Shown one piece after another: positions 52,901 to 63,944 of a stretch of DNA of 64,000 nucleotides. Source of the DNA: Bryobacteraceae bacterium (GTDB lineage: Bacteria; Acidobacteriota; Terriglobia; Bryobacterales; Bryobacteraceae); the NCBI GenBank assembly GCA_029975915.1, contig JARKOC010000133.1, positions 26,737-90,736 on the forward strand, read 5' to 3'. A program made the position numbers and the translations under genes. The notes beneath the pieces were generated by a model. It was not told the DNA's origin and did no database searches. It worked only from the letters and a program-made list of their open reading frames with translations. Within the stretch, counting starts at the first letter, position 1. Each line of letters opens with the position of its first letter.

Positions 52901-53845
52901 ATGGGGCAAGCCGTGTCCTCTCCTGTTTCGAAGCGCCTGGCAACCGAAATCTGCGGGATCTCCCTCCGTAACCCCATTCTGGCCGCCTCCGGCACATTCG
53001 CCTATGGCATCGAGTTCGCCTCCGTCGTGAATCTGGAGCATCTTGGAGGCATTGTTGTCAAAGGCCTGTCGCGCGACCCCATGGATGGCAATGCGGCTCC
53101 ACGGGTCTATGAAGCAGAGGCCGGCATGATCAACTCCATTGGCCTCCAGAACATCGGCGCCAAGGCCTTTGTCGCTGAGAAACTTCCCGCGCTCTGCCGG
53201 TATTCGACTCCCATCATCGCCAACGTATTCGGCTACGAGATAGAGGACTACGTCGAAGTGGTCAGCGTTCTCAATGCGGCCGAAGGCTTGGCGGCCTATG
53301 AGTTGAACGTCTCCTGCCCGAATACGAAGCAAGGCGGCATCCACTTTGGCGCCGATCCGATCCTGCTGAGCCGGCTGGTCGCCGCTGTCCGGCGCATCTC
53401 CACCCGTCCGTTGATTGTGAAGTTATCGCCGAACGTCGCCAGCATTCCCGCCGTCGCCAAGGCGGCAGAGGAATCAGGGGCCCAGGCGGTCTCCCTCGTG
53501 AACACGTTCATCTCGCTGGCCATCGATCCGCACACCCGCAAGCCGCGGCTCGGGGCTGGATTCGGAGGACTCTCCGGACCCGCCATCAAACCGATTGCCT
53601 TGCGCATGGTGCATGAGGCGTGGCGTAGCGTGAAGATTCCGGTCATCGGTCTCGGGGGCATCGGCTCAGGAAATGACGCGGCTGAGTTCATGATCGCCGG
53701 CGCAACTGCGGTTCAGGTCGGCACGGCTACGTTCTGGGACCCGCGCTCACCGGTCCGCATCGCGCGTGAACTGGATGGCTTTCTCGCGCATGAAGGAATT
53801 GAGAGCGTGCGCTCATTGACGGGCACGCTCGATTGGGGGAAATGA
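52901..53845 (+). CDS. pyrD: dihydroorotate dehydrogenase, class 1B-like
   Basis: 314 residues from ATG 52901. FMN TIM barrel with the class 1 catalytic Cys in ELNVSCPNTKQGG, VKLSPNV and IGLGGIGSG. It oxidises dihydroorotate to orotate in the cytoplasm. Class 1B partners with PyrK, which is not in this window. A -10-like TACAAT at 52897-52902 overlaps the ATG, so translation may in fact start at GTG 52913 on a near-leaderless transcript. The gene ends within an ATGA. Confidence 0.93.
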   Translation: MGQAVSSPVSKRLATEICGISLRNPILAASGTFAYGIEFASVVNLEHLGGIVVKGLSRDPMDGNAAPRVYEAEAGMINSIGLQNIGAKAFVAEKLPALCRYSTPIIANVFGYEIEDYVEVVSVLNAAEGLAAYELNVSCPNTKQGGIHFGADPILLSRLVAAVRRISTRPLIVKLSPNVASIPAVAKAAEESGAQAVSLVNTFISLAIDPHTRKPRLGAGFGGLSGPAIKPIALRMVHEAWRSVKIPVIGLGGIGSGNDAAEFMIAGATAVQVGTATFWDPRSPVRIARELDGFLAHEGIESVRSLTGTLDWGK

Positions 53846-53850
53846 GAATC

Positions 53851-54240
53851 ATGAAGCAGATCATCTCGACTGACAATGCACCCAAGGCGATAGGTCCTTA
53901 CTCGCAGGCAGTCGCTTGGAACGGAATCGTATACCTTTCTGGCCAGATCCCGTTGGATCCCGCTACTGGCCAACTTGTGGATGGGGGCATCACCGGACAG
54001 ACCGTCCGCGTACTGGAGAATCTGAAGGCTGTGCTTGAGGCCGCCGGCTCCGATCTTGCACACGTTCTGAAGACGACAGTCTATTTGCAGGATATGGGAG
54101 AGTTCGGAGCGATGAACGAGGTCTATGGAAAGTACTTCGTGCAGGATCCGCCTGCCCGCGCCACGGTGGAAGCGGCCCGGTTGCCGCGAGACGTGCGGGT
54201 GGAAATCGAGTGCGTGGCAGCCATCGCCGCGGAATCCTGA
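53851..54240 (+). CDS. ridA: RidA family reactive-intermediate deaminase
   Basis: 129 residues, the usual RidA size. The family blocks are NAPKAIGPYSQAV, VYLSGQIPLDPATG and, near the C-terminus, PARATVEAARLPRDVRVEIECVA with the substrate-binding Arg. RidA hydrolyses reactive enamines and imines formed by pyridoxal enzymes. I chose ATG 53851 because GGGGGA lies at suitable distance and the length matches; ATG 53842 overlaps the pyrD stop (ATGA) and adds three residues. It is probably cotranscribed with pyrD. Confidence 0.95.
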   Translation: MKQIISTDNAPKAIGPYSQAVAWNGIVYLSGQIPLDPATGQLVDGGITGQTVRVLENLKAVLEAAGSDLAHVLKTTVYLQDMGEFGAMNEVYGKYFVQDPPARATVEAARLPRDVRVEIECVAAIAAES

Positions 54241-54286
54241 TTACAAAACACGCGCCGAAAACGCCATTGTGGTGTAAAATCTCCGT

Positions 54287-54307
54287 GGCCCGCTTTACTC
54301 GCGGGCC
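54287..54307 (+). promoter_or_regulatory. leader hairpin directly before the aqpZ ribosome binding site
   Basis: A perfect 7-bp stem (GGCCCGC/GCGGGCC, loop TTTACTC) ends at 54307, directly adjoining the Shine-Dalgarno GGAGGAG. A TAAAAT hexamer at 54275-54280 could be the -10. The hairpin could affect ribosome access or transcript stability. Confidence 0.4.
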
Positions 54308-54319
54308 GGAGGAGAAATC

Positions 54320-55021
54320 ATGCCCATCTCGAAACGGCTCCTGGCCGAGTTCTTTGGAACTTTCTGGCTTGTCTTTGGCGGTTGTGGCAGTGCAGTGCTG
54401 GCGGCGGCATACCCGGAACTTGGTATCGGGTTCGCCGGCGTCGCCCTGGCCTTCGGGCTGACCGTGTTGACGATGGCCTTTGCGATCGGTCACATCTCGG
54501 GCTGTCACCTCAACCCGGCCGTCACGCTCGGGCTCGCGGTCGGCAAACGTTTCCCCACGGGAGAAATTGTTCAATACTGGGTCGCACAAGTCATTGGAGC
54601 GGTTGCCGCTGCAGGGGTCCTGTTTGTCATCGCCAGCGGGAAGGCGGGGTTCGATGTAACAGCCGGCTTCGCTTCAAACGGCTACGCGGAGCATTCTCCT
54701 GGCGGGTATTCGATGCTGGCAGGAATGACGGCTGAATGCGTCTTGACCTTCTTTTTCCTGATGATCATTCTCGGGGCGACGGACAAGCGGGCTCCAGCCG
54801 GCTTCGCGCCCATCGCCATCGGCCTCGGCCTGACTTTGATCCACTTGATTGGAATCCCCGTCACCAACGTCTCGGTGAACCCAGCACGCAGCACTGGACC
54901 CGCGCTGTTCGCAGGCGGTTGGGCGCTGCAGCAGCTCTGGCTGTTCTGGGTAGCTCCACTGATCGGAGCGGCGCTGGCGGGAATCATCTACCCGGCCATC
55001 GCCAGAGATACGTCTGACTGA
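54320..55021 (+). CDS. aqpZ: aquaporin Z-like water channel
   Basis: 233 residues, six membrane segments and both NPA boxes: [11 protein letters not shown] and [12 protein letters not shown]. The selectivity-filter residues fit AqpZ rather than GlpF: an aromatic in the second helix region, His in LTLIHLIG and Arg after the second NPA. It lets water cross the inner membrane. GGAGGAG lies six bases before the ATG, next to a leader hairpin. It is convergent with the TrmB-like gene. Confidence 0.95.
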   Translation: MPISKRLLAEFFGTFWLVFGGCGSAVLAAAYPELGIGFAGVALAFGLTVLTMAFAIGHISGCHLNPAVTLGLAVGKRFPTGEIVQYWVAQVIGAVAAAGVLFVIASGKAGFDVTAGFASNGYAEHSPGGYSMLAGMTAECVLTFFFLMIILGATDKRAPAGFAPIAIGLGLTLIHLIGIPVTNVSVNPARSTGPALFAGGWALQQLWLFWVAPLIGAALAGIIYPAIARDTSD

Positions 55022-55067
55022 AGCCTGCGGAATCGTTGTGCCGGGCAAGAGCCTCGGGATCGCGGGC

Positions 55068-55904
55068 TTACGGCCGCCGAGGGGGGAGCCCTTGCTCCCA
55101 GCATTGCTCGAAAAGCGTTCTCATGGCTCCGGCAAAGCCTGCATGGTCAAAAACGACCGCCGTCCATGCAGGCCGCGTTGTGACCGGGTCGAGCAACGCC
55201 ACCAACCCTTGCTCGCCGTCAAAGACCGCAAGTTTCATTGGCAGTTCGTCGGCCAGCCTGACCTCGACGCCGGATTGCGCGTATTCCTCCAACCTTGACG
55301 CGTGCGCTTTGTCCAGCGCCCCCCGCTCCACTAGGAGGCGGCAACGCACACCGCGCTCACAACACTGTTTCACCAGTTGTTCGTCCAGAGGATCGACAGC
55401 GTAGGGAGGACGTGAGAATTCGACGTAGTCTTTCTCAACACTGGCCAGCATCGACCTGTAATGGACGGCGATCTGGGACGGGTCGCTGACAATACGCAGG
55501 TAGTCCAGATTCCCGCGTCCGTCCTGTCCGGCTGCGTACGATGTTTTTAACTCCTGTGCCAGTGACTGGCCTTGCCGCCGCTGAGTCTCCAGTTCGTGCT
55601 CGACCGCCTCCTTCTGTCGTTCGAGGTAGGCTGGGATCGCCAGACCCGGTTCAACGGCATAGAACAACTTTGTCTTTTCCTGAACCACCTGCGCGAAACC
55701 CTTCTCGACAAGGCTATCGAGAACTTCGTAGATCTTCTGCCTGGGTACGTTGGCTCGCGCGGCCAACTCCAACGCCTTGAAGCGCGGATGTCCAACCAGC
55801 ACCAAGTAGGACCTCGCCTCATAGGCATTGAGGCCGATTTGCTGCAACCTTCGCCAGAATCCTTCATATCCGGGGTTTGTCAATTCGTATGCCATGGCGC
55901 CCAC
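55068..55904 (-). CDS. TrmB-family transcriptional regulator
   Basis: 278 residues. The N-terminal winged helix (about 17-85) has LQQIGLNAYEARSYLVLVGHP and ANVPRQKIYEVLDSLVEKGFAQV, typical of TrmB. A helical linker and a phospholipase-D-like sensor domain follow (CCERGVRCRLLVERGAL, VRLADELPMKLAVFDGEQGLVAL). TrmB-type regulators sense sugars in archaea and some bacteria. Start GTG 55904 has GGGGAGG five bases upstream; ATG 55895 is an alternative. It is divergent from a small unknown gene across 43 bases. Confidence 0.9.
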   Translation of the reverse strand: MGAMAYELTNPGYEGFWRRLQQIGLNAYEARSYLVLVGHPRFKALELAARANVPRQKIYEVLDSLVEKGFAQVVQEKTKLFYAVEPGLAIPAYLERQKEAVEHELETQRRQGQSLAQELKTSYAAGQDGRGNLDYLRIVSDPSQIAVHYRSMLASVEKDYVEFSRPPYAVDPLDEQLVKQCCERGVRCRLLVERGALDKAHASRLEEYAQSGVEVRLADELPMKLAVFDGEQGLVALLDPVTTRPAWTAVVFDHAGFAGAMRTLFEQCWEQGLPPRRP

Positions 55905-55947
55905 GCGAGCCTCCCCTTATATCACAGCCGTGCGTGGAAGTCCCGCA

Positions 55948-56394
55948 ATGAAACCAAGAGTGTGGCTGAGCGATGATGGAGGCGTGATCAAAACCTGGAT
56001 CGGCCGTTTCATCCGGCGAGCGCCAGCGCCGTCAGAGGCGCTTCAGGGCGCCCCCGCCACACGGCGCATCAAGCGCTACACGGCGGAAAGCGGCTATGTT
56101 TACGAATACTTCCACGAGGGGTATCGGGACGCTGGCGCCGCCAGGCGGCATGCCTTCCAGGTCTCGGCTGACCGCAAGAACTGGTTTGGCGTCGAAGTCG
56201 TGGTCGAAGATGAGGGTATTCGGGAGTGGGAACTGGCCAACTGCCGTGAACTGAACCATTCAGAACGGTATGCCGTGGCCAAACTGGCGCTTTTTGCCGC
56301 GTTCGACGAGGGATCATCGCCGGACGAGTTGCGGCGGCCGGTTCATGTGCCGGCCGCGCGCATCACTCTATTGCTCGCAAGCATCAACCTGTGA
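55948..56394 (+). CDS. conserved-looking 148-residue protein of unknown function
   Basis: 148 residues from ATG 55948 with GGAAG seven bases upstream. The core RIKRYTAESGYVYEYFHEGYRD and HAFQVSADRKNWFGVEVVVED has an alternating strand pattern and many aromatics. A helix follows (LNHSERYAVAKLALFAAFDEG). No signal peptide or membrane segment is seen. It is divergent from the TrmB-like gene, with a TTATATCA stretch between them that could supply -10 elements both ways. I do not recognise a family. Confidence 0.7.
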   Translation: MKPRVWLSDDGGVIKTWIGRFIRRAPAPSEALQGAPATRRIKRYTAESGYVYEYFHEGYRDAGAARRHAFQVSADRKNWFGVEVVVEDEGIREWELANCRELNHSERYAVAKLALFAAFDEGSSPDELRRPVHVPAARITLLLASINL

Positions 56395-56410
56395 AAGCCG
56401 CGTACTGCCG

Positions 56411-58681
<2,271 letters not shown>

Positions 58682-58911
58682 ATTGAAATCCTTTCCTTTC
58701 CTGTTCTATACCCCAAGCTCCAGAAAAGCCAGCATTTCAGGCAAGATTCCGGGGGGCCTTCTCTTTCGGCCAGCAACCTTTGGCCCGTTGAAGTCGTCAT
58801 CTAAATGCGCCGGTGGAAGGCCAGGAGCTTCCGGAGTGGCTCTGATATTGCATACTGAACTAGAAACTGGTAGGTAACCGCCCGTTCGCGGGCTCCTCGA
58901 CGCCATACATC
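58682..58911. other. 230-base divergent intergenic region
   Basis: Holds the maeB leader with its TATAGA hexamer on the minus strand. Just before the gene at 58912 a GCCCG-TTCG-CGGGC hairpin (58879-58892) with a stable UUCG tetraloop is present. No T-run follows, so it is not a terminator. No coding potential seen. Confidence 0.5.
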
Positions 58912-59718
58912 ATGTCTGATCCGATCATGCCGCCGGTGGATGAACTGAAGGAGAGGCCCTTCTCTTTCTACCCGCCTATACTCAATGTCGAACACAACGA
59001 ATGGCGCCTCAAGGAGGCCACTTGGTCCGAAATGGTTGTCGCCAACACGAAGTCGGATCTGGTCGTCGCCATTCCCCGGCGCTACTTCGGACAGGTCTCG
59101 CAGGTCGAAGAGCCTGTAATGATCGTCGGCCTTTCCCGGGAGCTCGAATACAAGACAGGCGCTGTCTGGCCAACCGAGAGAAAAGTGGTCGCGATGCCAT
59201 CCAAGGTCTTTCAGATGGGCCGGCGCCCGGACATGGCCGCGATTGAGCCGAAGTCGCCTGGCGGACTGAAATCCATCACTGGGTTGGGCGACTCGGGAAC
59301 CGATACGCGCATCAGCCGGATGATCCTGACCATCTTCGGTGGGATTGCGTTCGTCGGTATCCTGATCTGGGCTCTGGTCGAGTTCACGCCCGAAGCCAAA
59401 CCCACCTTTGTTGCCAAGGACCAGGCATACCTCGAATTGACGCGCGAAGACGACTACCATGCCGTCGTGCGGAAATTGGGCGCCCCCTCGCTCGACAGAT
59501 TCAAAGCCGCCGAGGGCGAGATCCATTACCGCGCACTGACATACAAAGACCGCGGCTATGTGATCATCCTCATGGGGACCAGCCCCGAGGCTGTCCGCTA
59601 CATCGGCACCCTCAGCTTCACCACGGACAAAAAGAAAGACTGGCAGCCCATGCACTACGTTGAATTCGCCCGCGGCGCGACCACTGCATCCATGCTCCGT
59701 GCATTGCCGAAGTTCTAG
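58912..59718 (+). CDS. hypothetical protein with one membrane segment
   Basis: 268 residues. The N-terminal 135 residues are soluble, with several short strands (MVVANTKSDLVVAIPRRYFGQ). A single membrane segment (about 142-163, MILTIFGGIAFVGILIWALVEF) precedes a C-terminal domain with paired strands (HYRALTYKDRGYVIILMGTSPEAVRYIGTL). The orientation would place the N-domain in the cytoplasm and the C-domain outside. No known family recognised. It is followed by cstA after 47 bases. Confidence 0.75.
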   Translation: MSDPIMPPVDELKERPFSFYPPILNVEHNEWRLKEATWSEMVVANTKSDLVVAIPRRYFGQVSQVEEPVMIVGLSRELEYKTGAVWPTERKVVAMPSKVFQMGRRPDMAAIEPKSPGGLKSITGLGDSGTDTRISRMILTIFGGIAFVGILIWALVEFTPEAKPTFVAKDQAYLELTREDDYHAVVRKLGAPSLDRFKAAEGEIHYRALTYKDRGYVIILMGTSPEAVRYIGTLSFTTDKKKDWQPMHYVEFARGATTASMLRALPKF

Positions 59719-59750
59719 CCTGCCTATCATCAGGCCGCGTTGAAGACCGA

Positions 59751-59756
59751 TACAAT
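59751..59756 (+). promoter_or_regulatory. candidate -10 of cstA with almost no leader
   Basis: TACAAT nine bases before the cstA ATG, with no Shine-Dalgarno sequence between. A transcript starting about seven bases downstream of the hexamer would be leaderless or nearly so. Confidence 0.35.
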
Positions 59757-59765
59757 CGTTACTTC

Positions 59766-61808
59766 ATGAAGAAACGGCTGTCTGTACTCATTTGGATCGC
59801 GGTTGCCCTGCTTGGCGCCGGCACTCTCGCCGGCGTGGCTCTGGCCCGCGGGGAGACAATCAATAGCGCCTGGCTGGTCCTGGCCGCTGTATGCACTTAC
59901 CTGGCGGCATACCGCTTCTATGCCGCCTTCATCGCCGCCAAGGTAATGGCTCTCGACGACAACCGGGCCACCCCCGCGGAGCGGCTCCGGAACGGCCACG
60001 ACTTCGAGCCAACCAATAAGTGGATTGTCTTCGGCCATCACTTCGCGGCCATCGCCGGTCCCGGCCCGCTTGTCGGTCCGACTCTGGCGGCACAATTCGG
60101 CTATCTGCCCGGGACGCTGTGGATCATCATCGGCGTGGTCCTCGGCGGCGCCGTTCAGGACTTCGTGATTCTTTTCGCCTCCGTGCGGCGCAACGGAAAG
60201 AGCTTGGGTGAAATGGCCAGAGAAGAGATCGGGAAAGTCGGCGGAGCAACCGCGTTGCTCACCGTGCTGCTCATCATGATCATCCTGCTCGCGGTCATTG
60301 CGCTGGTGGTGGTCAACGCCCTGAAGGGTAGTCCCTGGGGCACTTTCACGATCGCCGCCACCATGCCGATCGCGGTCTTCATGGGGCTCTATTTGCGCTA
60401 TTGGCGGCCGGGGAAAGTGCTCGAAGTGTCGCTGATCGGCTTCGGCCTGGTCGTGGCCAGCATCTTCGGCGGCGAATGGGTGGCCGGACACGCCGTCCTG
60501 GGCCCCTGGTTCACCCTCGGGGGAATGGCGCTGGCGGTTTGCGTGATTGTCTATGGTTTCTTTGCCAGCGCGTTGCCGGTCTGGCTGCTGCTGGCGCCGC
60601 GCGACTATCTTTCGACTTTCGTCAAACTCGGCGTCGTACTTATGCTAGGTGTCGGTATCCTCTTCGTCCGGCCCGAACTCCAGATGCCCGCCCTCACTCG
60701 TTTCGTCGATGGCACAGGGCCGATCTTCGCCGGAACAATCTTCCCCTTCTGTTTCATCACCATCGCCTGCGGCGCCATCTCTGGCTTCCATGCGCTGATC
60801 AGCTCTGGCACGACGCCTAAGATGATCGCCAAGGAAGGCCATGTCCTGCCCGTCGGCTATGGGTCCATGCTGCTGGAAAGTTTCGTCGCCATGATGGCCA
60901 TGATTGCGGCATGTTCTCTGGAACCTGGGGTGTTTTTCGCGGTGAACTCTCCCGCCGGCATCGTCGGGGCCAGTCCAGTGGAGGCCACGGCGACCATCAC
61001 GAGTTGGGGCTTCGCCGTGACGCCGGACCAGATGGCCGAACTGGCCCGGCACGTCGGTGAGGACACGCTGTTTTATCGCACCGGCGGAGCGCCCTCGCTC
61101 GCCTTGGGTATGGCGCACATCTTCTCGCAGATCTCCGGCAATGAGGCCGTGCTGCGCTTCTGGTACCACTTCGCCATCATGTTCGAAGCGCTGTTCATCC
61201 TGACGATCATTGACGCCGGGACGCGAGTCGGCCGGTTCATGTTGCAGGACTTCCTCGGCCACTTCTGGAAGCCCATGGGCCGCACCTCCTGGATGCCCTC
61301 AGTCATAGTCACTTCGGCGCTCATTGTCGCCGCCTGGGGCTATTTCCTTATACAAGGCGTGCTCGACCCTCTCGGCGGCATCAACTCGCTCTGGCCTCTG
61401 TTTGGCATCGCCAACCAACTCTTGGCCGCCGTGGCTCTCTGCGTGGCCACGACCATTCTTATTAAGGCCTACCGCTTGAAATACGCTTGGATCACGTTGA
61501 TCCCGCTGGCCTGGCTGGTCGTGGTGACATACACCGCCGCGTGGCAGAAGATCTTCTCTTCCGCCCCCCGAATCGGCTTCCTGGCGCAGGCGGCCGCCCT
61601 CCAGTCCGGGCCGCAGACCGCTTCCACGAGCCAGTTGATTTTCAACAACAAGCTCGACGCAGCCGTTTGCGGCATCTTCCTGCTTCTGGTCACGACGATT
61701 CTAGTGGATTCCATCCGCGTCTGGGTGGGAATCCTGAATGGTACGCGCGACCGCGCGACCACGGAGACTCCTTTCGTGGCCAGCCAACTCCAGCCGGAGG
61801 AGATCTGA
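59766..61808 (+). CDS. cstA: carbon starvation protein A, peptide/pyruvate-type transporter
   Basis: 680 residues, about sixteen to eighteen membrane segments. The family stretches are YRFYAAFIAAKVMALDDNRATPAERL, NKWIVFGHHFAAIAGPGPLVGPTLAAQFGYLPG, GAISGFHALISSGTTPKM and IDAGTRVGRFMLQD. CstA proteins take up peptides or pyruvate, and E. coli homologues are induced on carbon starvation. The next gene encodes the small CstA-associated protein, as in other bacteria. Confidence 0.96.
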   Translation: MKKRLSVLIWIAVALLGAGTLAGVALARGETINSAWLVLAAVCTYLAAYRFYAAFIAAKVMALDDNRATPAERLRNGHDFEPTNKWIVFGHHFAAIAGPGPLVGPTLAAQFGYLPGTLWIIIGVVLGGAVQDFVILFASVRRNGKSLGEMAREEIGKVGGATALLTVLLIMIILLAVIALVVVNALKGSPWGTFTIAATMPIAVFMGLYLRYWRPGKVLEVSLIGFGLVVASIFGGEWVAGHAVLGPWFTLGGMALAVCVIVYGFFASALPVWLLLAPRDYLSTFVKLGVVLMLGVGILFVRPELQMPALTRFVDGTGPIFAGTIFPFCFITIACGAISGFHALISSGTTPKMIAKEGHVLPVGYGSMLLESFVAMMAMIAACSLEPGVFFAVNSPAGIVGASPVEATATITSWGFAVTPDQMAELARHVGEDTLFYRTGGAPSLALGMAHIFSQISGNEAVLRFWYHFAIMFEALFILTIIDAGTRVGRFMLQDFLGHFWKPMGRTSWMPSVIVTSALIVAAWGYFLIQGVLDPLGGINSLWPLFGIANQLLAAVALCVATTILIKAYRLKYAWITLIPLAWLVVVTYTAAWQKIFSSAPRIGFLAQAAALQSGPQTASTSQLIFNNKLDAAVCGIFLLLVTTILVDSIRVWVGILNGTRDRATTETPFVASQLQPEEI

Positions 61809-61809
61809 C

Positions 61810-61986
61810 ATGGCGCGACTGAAGACATTCTGGTCAATCGTGGTGGGGATCCTCCGGGAAATCAGCGACGAGTCGGCCTACCAGCGCCATCTCGATCGCC
61901 ACGGCCGCGAGCATACGGGGCAGGAATACCGCCGGTTCGCCGAGTACCGCCTGCGGCAGAAGTATCAGCGGGCCAAGTGCTGTTGA
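61810..61986 (+). CDS. YbdD/YjiX-family small protein associated with CstA
   Basis: 58 residues from ATG 61810, with GGAGGAG eight bases upstream inside the end of cstA. It shows the typical DUF466 features: YQRHLDRHGREHTGQEYRRFAEYRLRQKY and a Cys-rich end (KCC). Members always follow cstA-like genes and form part of the transporter complex; in E. coli YbdD is required for pyruvate uptake by CstA. The short size and position make the call firm. Confidence 0.93.
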   Translation: MARLKTFWSIVVGILREISDESAYQRHLDRHGREHTGQEYRRFAEYRLRQKYQRAKCC

Positions 61987-61993
61987 CCCCAGC

Positions 61994-63808
61994 CTAGCTG
62001 AGCATTTCGCGCCGCAACCGCTCGTAGTCGCTTGGCGGGGTGAGGTGGAAACGGAGATCCAAGCGGGTGTACTTTTGCAGCGTGTCTTGCATCTCGGGAT
62101 CGATTAGCCATGGCCCAGCCAGATCTAGCGCGCCGTCCTGGATGCGAAACGGAATTACTCCGATCCTGTCGAGGACCTCTCCAGGCAGGGCCCGAGCAAC
62201 GCGCCTGGGAACAGATGCCGGGTCCAGCCGGACACACGGCAGGTCCTGCTGGAGGCTGAGCGCTTCATAGACTTCCTCTTCTCTAAGCACCCCCATCTCG
62301 ATTAATCGCTCGCCCAGCCGTTGGCCAGGTTGCTTTGTCTCGTATGCCAGTTCCACCTCTTCCCGGCCGCAATACTGATTCGTAACCAGAATCTCGCCCA
62401 ACCGGCGCCTGTGATTGGCGAGTCCCGAACGGTGAGGATAGTGATGCGGCGTCTTCATCCACGCCATGGGCTGATTGCGCAGCCGGCTGAGCGCCCAGGC
62501 GCCGATCGCTCGGACCGTGGCATCGAAATTGATCCAATTGCCCCAGACCATCCGGATCGGCGACAGCAGAGCAAAGGGCCAGCCGTAGACCTGTGCACAT
62601 GCAGCAGTGCGGGCCGCAAGCCGGGATAGCAGGAGCAGTGTATTGACAATCAGCAACCACTGGAACAGCGCATTGGACTTGACGAGTTCAGCCAGCCGCC
62701 AAGCGCTTCCCATGGCAGCGCTGGCTCCCAAGGAGGTCAAACCATAGAGCAGAACCAAGTTGCAGAGCAGGCTGATCGGGTTGCCCCAGATCCCCTTCCG
62801 GTCCCTCCATAGAAACCACCAGTTGCGTGCGTCGGCGCCCCACCCATACCTCTCCCAGGCTTGCAGGGCGTTTCCTGTAATCCAGCGCGACCGCTGCCTC
62901 ACCGCTTGCCGGAGCCGCCTCGGAAAGTATTCACGCGTGGCCATGGGCGCGCCCCACTCGAGCGAAAGGGGAATAAACCTCTGCCGGAGCCCCAGTCGAT
63001 GCAGGCGCAGTCCGGCATCGTAGTCCTCCGTCAGGCTGCCGGGCCGGAAGACGGGGCCCGCTTCACCAAGTTTACGCAGGGCGGCCTTGCTCAGTGCGGT
63101 TCCCACCCCGCATCCCGGCAGGAACCCGCCCATCGCAACTCGAGTCTCCAGGTCCTTGCCCTGGCTCTCGGCGAAGTCGTCGCAATAAACTCCGTGGGTC
63201 AGTTCCCACCAGGACGTTTTCAGCGGCATCACCGGGACCTGGATCATGTCGAATTTATCCAACTCGGCGTTGATGGCGCTCAGCGAGCATGGGTGAATCA
63301 GGTCTTCCGCATCGTGGACCACGATGCCGTCGAACTCAGCGCCGTGCTCGGATTCCCATTCGGCCATCCCCGCGCTGATGGAGTTCAGATTATCGGCCTT
63401 CGACGTGGGGCCGGGGTTCGGAACCATGACGATGTGCACCCTGGGATAACGCGCCTCCAGCAGGCGGACTGCCGACATCGTCGCGTCGTCGTTCGGATAG
63501 CAGCCAAGAAAAATCTCCCAGTTCGTGTACGCAACAGCAGAGATGTTGTGTTCCACCATCTGGCTAATTACGCTGGCTTCCTGCCATAGCGGCACCCAGA
63601 CCGCAAGACGCTTTTCGGTAACGCTGACCGGCGTCGCGTACGGACGCCGCCACCCCCCGCGGAAAAGCCGTCGCACCCATAGCGCATCAATCAGGAAATC
63701 ATCTAAACCGGACAAGAATATGTAAATTGCCAGCGGTAGCAGGATTGCGCCAGCCGCGGCTGCCAGAGTTAAGTCGATCCGGTCCAGCAGGCTTAACAGT
63801 TTTTCCAT
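61994..63808 (-). CDS. NfrB-like membrane glycosyltransferase with MshEN (GspE-N) domain
   Basis: 604 residues. An N-terminal membrane segment (about 14-36) precedes a GT2 domain (about 68-330) with VVHDAEDLIHP, the Gln/Arg-rich stretch RQAVRQRSRWITG (QxxRW) and TEDYDAGLRLHRLG. Several membrane segments follow (about 345-440). The C-terminus (469-604) is a GspE-N/MshEN domain with two RLG-x(2)-L-type motifs: RLGEILVTNQYCG (469) and RLGERLIEMGVLREEEV (497). NfrB of E. coli has this same layout and its MshEN part binds c-di-GMP. It probably makes a polysaccharide under c-di-GMP control. No NfrA-like outer-membrane partner is in view. Confidence 0.88.
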   Translation of the reverse strand: MEKLLSLLDRIDLTLAAAAGAILLPLAIYIFLSGLDDFLIDALWVRRLFRGGWRRPYATPVSVTEKRLAVWVPLWQEASVISQMVEHNISAVAYTNWEIFLGCYPNDDATMSAVRLLEARYPRVHIVMVPNPGPTSKADNLNSISAGMAEWESEHGAEFDGIVVHDAEDLIHPCSLSAINAELDKFDMIQVPVMPLKTSWWELTHGVYCDDFAESQGKDLETRVAMGGFLPGCGVGTALSKAALRKLGEAGPVFRPGSLTEDYDAGLRLHRLGLRQRFIPLSLEWGAPMATREYFPRRLRQAVRQRSRWITGNALQAWERYGWGADARNWWFLWRDRKGIWGNPISLLCNLVLLYGLTSLGASAAMGSAWRLAELVKSNALFQWLLIVNTLLLLSRLAARTAACAQVYGWPFALLSPIRMVWGNWINFDATVRAIGAWALSRLRNQPMAWMKTPHHYPHRSGLANHRRRLGEILVTNQYCGREEVELAYETKQPGQRLGERLIEMGVLREEEVYEALSLQQDLPCVRLDPASVPRRVARALPGEVLDRIGVIPFRIQDGALDLAGPWLIDPEMQDTLQKYTRLDLRFHLTPPSDYERLRREMLS

Positions 63809-63903
63809 CTCCCCTAGTTAGTGGGAGGAGTAGGCCAAATCTCGCATTTCAAGTATCAGAAATCGACATAGGTAGGCTCTCACGAGCTTTCCCTGTCACA
63901 CCA

Positions 63904-63930
63904 CCCGGCGTACGGGTCCGTACCGGGCGG
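63904..63930 (-). repeat. stable hairpin of a group II intron-like 3' end
   Basis: GTACGG (63910-63915) pairs with CCGTAC (63918-63923), and outer CCCGG/CGGG arms extend the stem. A second small stem with a GTGA tetraloop on the minus strand is nearby (about 63876-63891). The arrangement resembles sequence that follows maturase genes in group II introns; this is recollection and unverified. Confidence 0.4.
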
Positions 63931-63944
63931 TTCGGCGGGTTGAG

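Noticed and set aside
53990..54589. 199-codon open frame on the minus strand
   Set aside because: It spans ridA and the start of aqpZ on the opposite strand; both are clear family members.
58879..58892. terminator with UUCG loop
   Set aside because: The stem is only five base pairs and no T-run follows on either strand.
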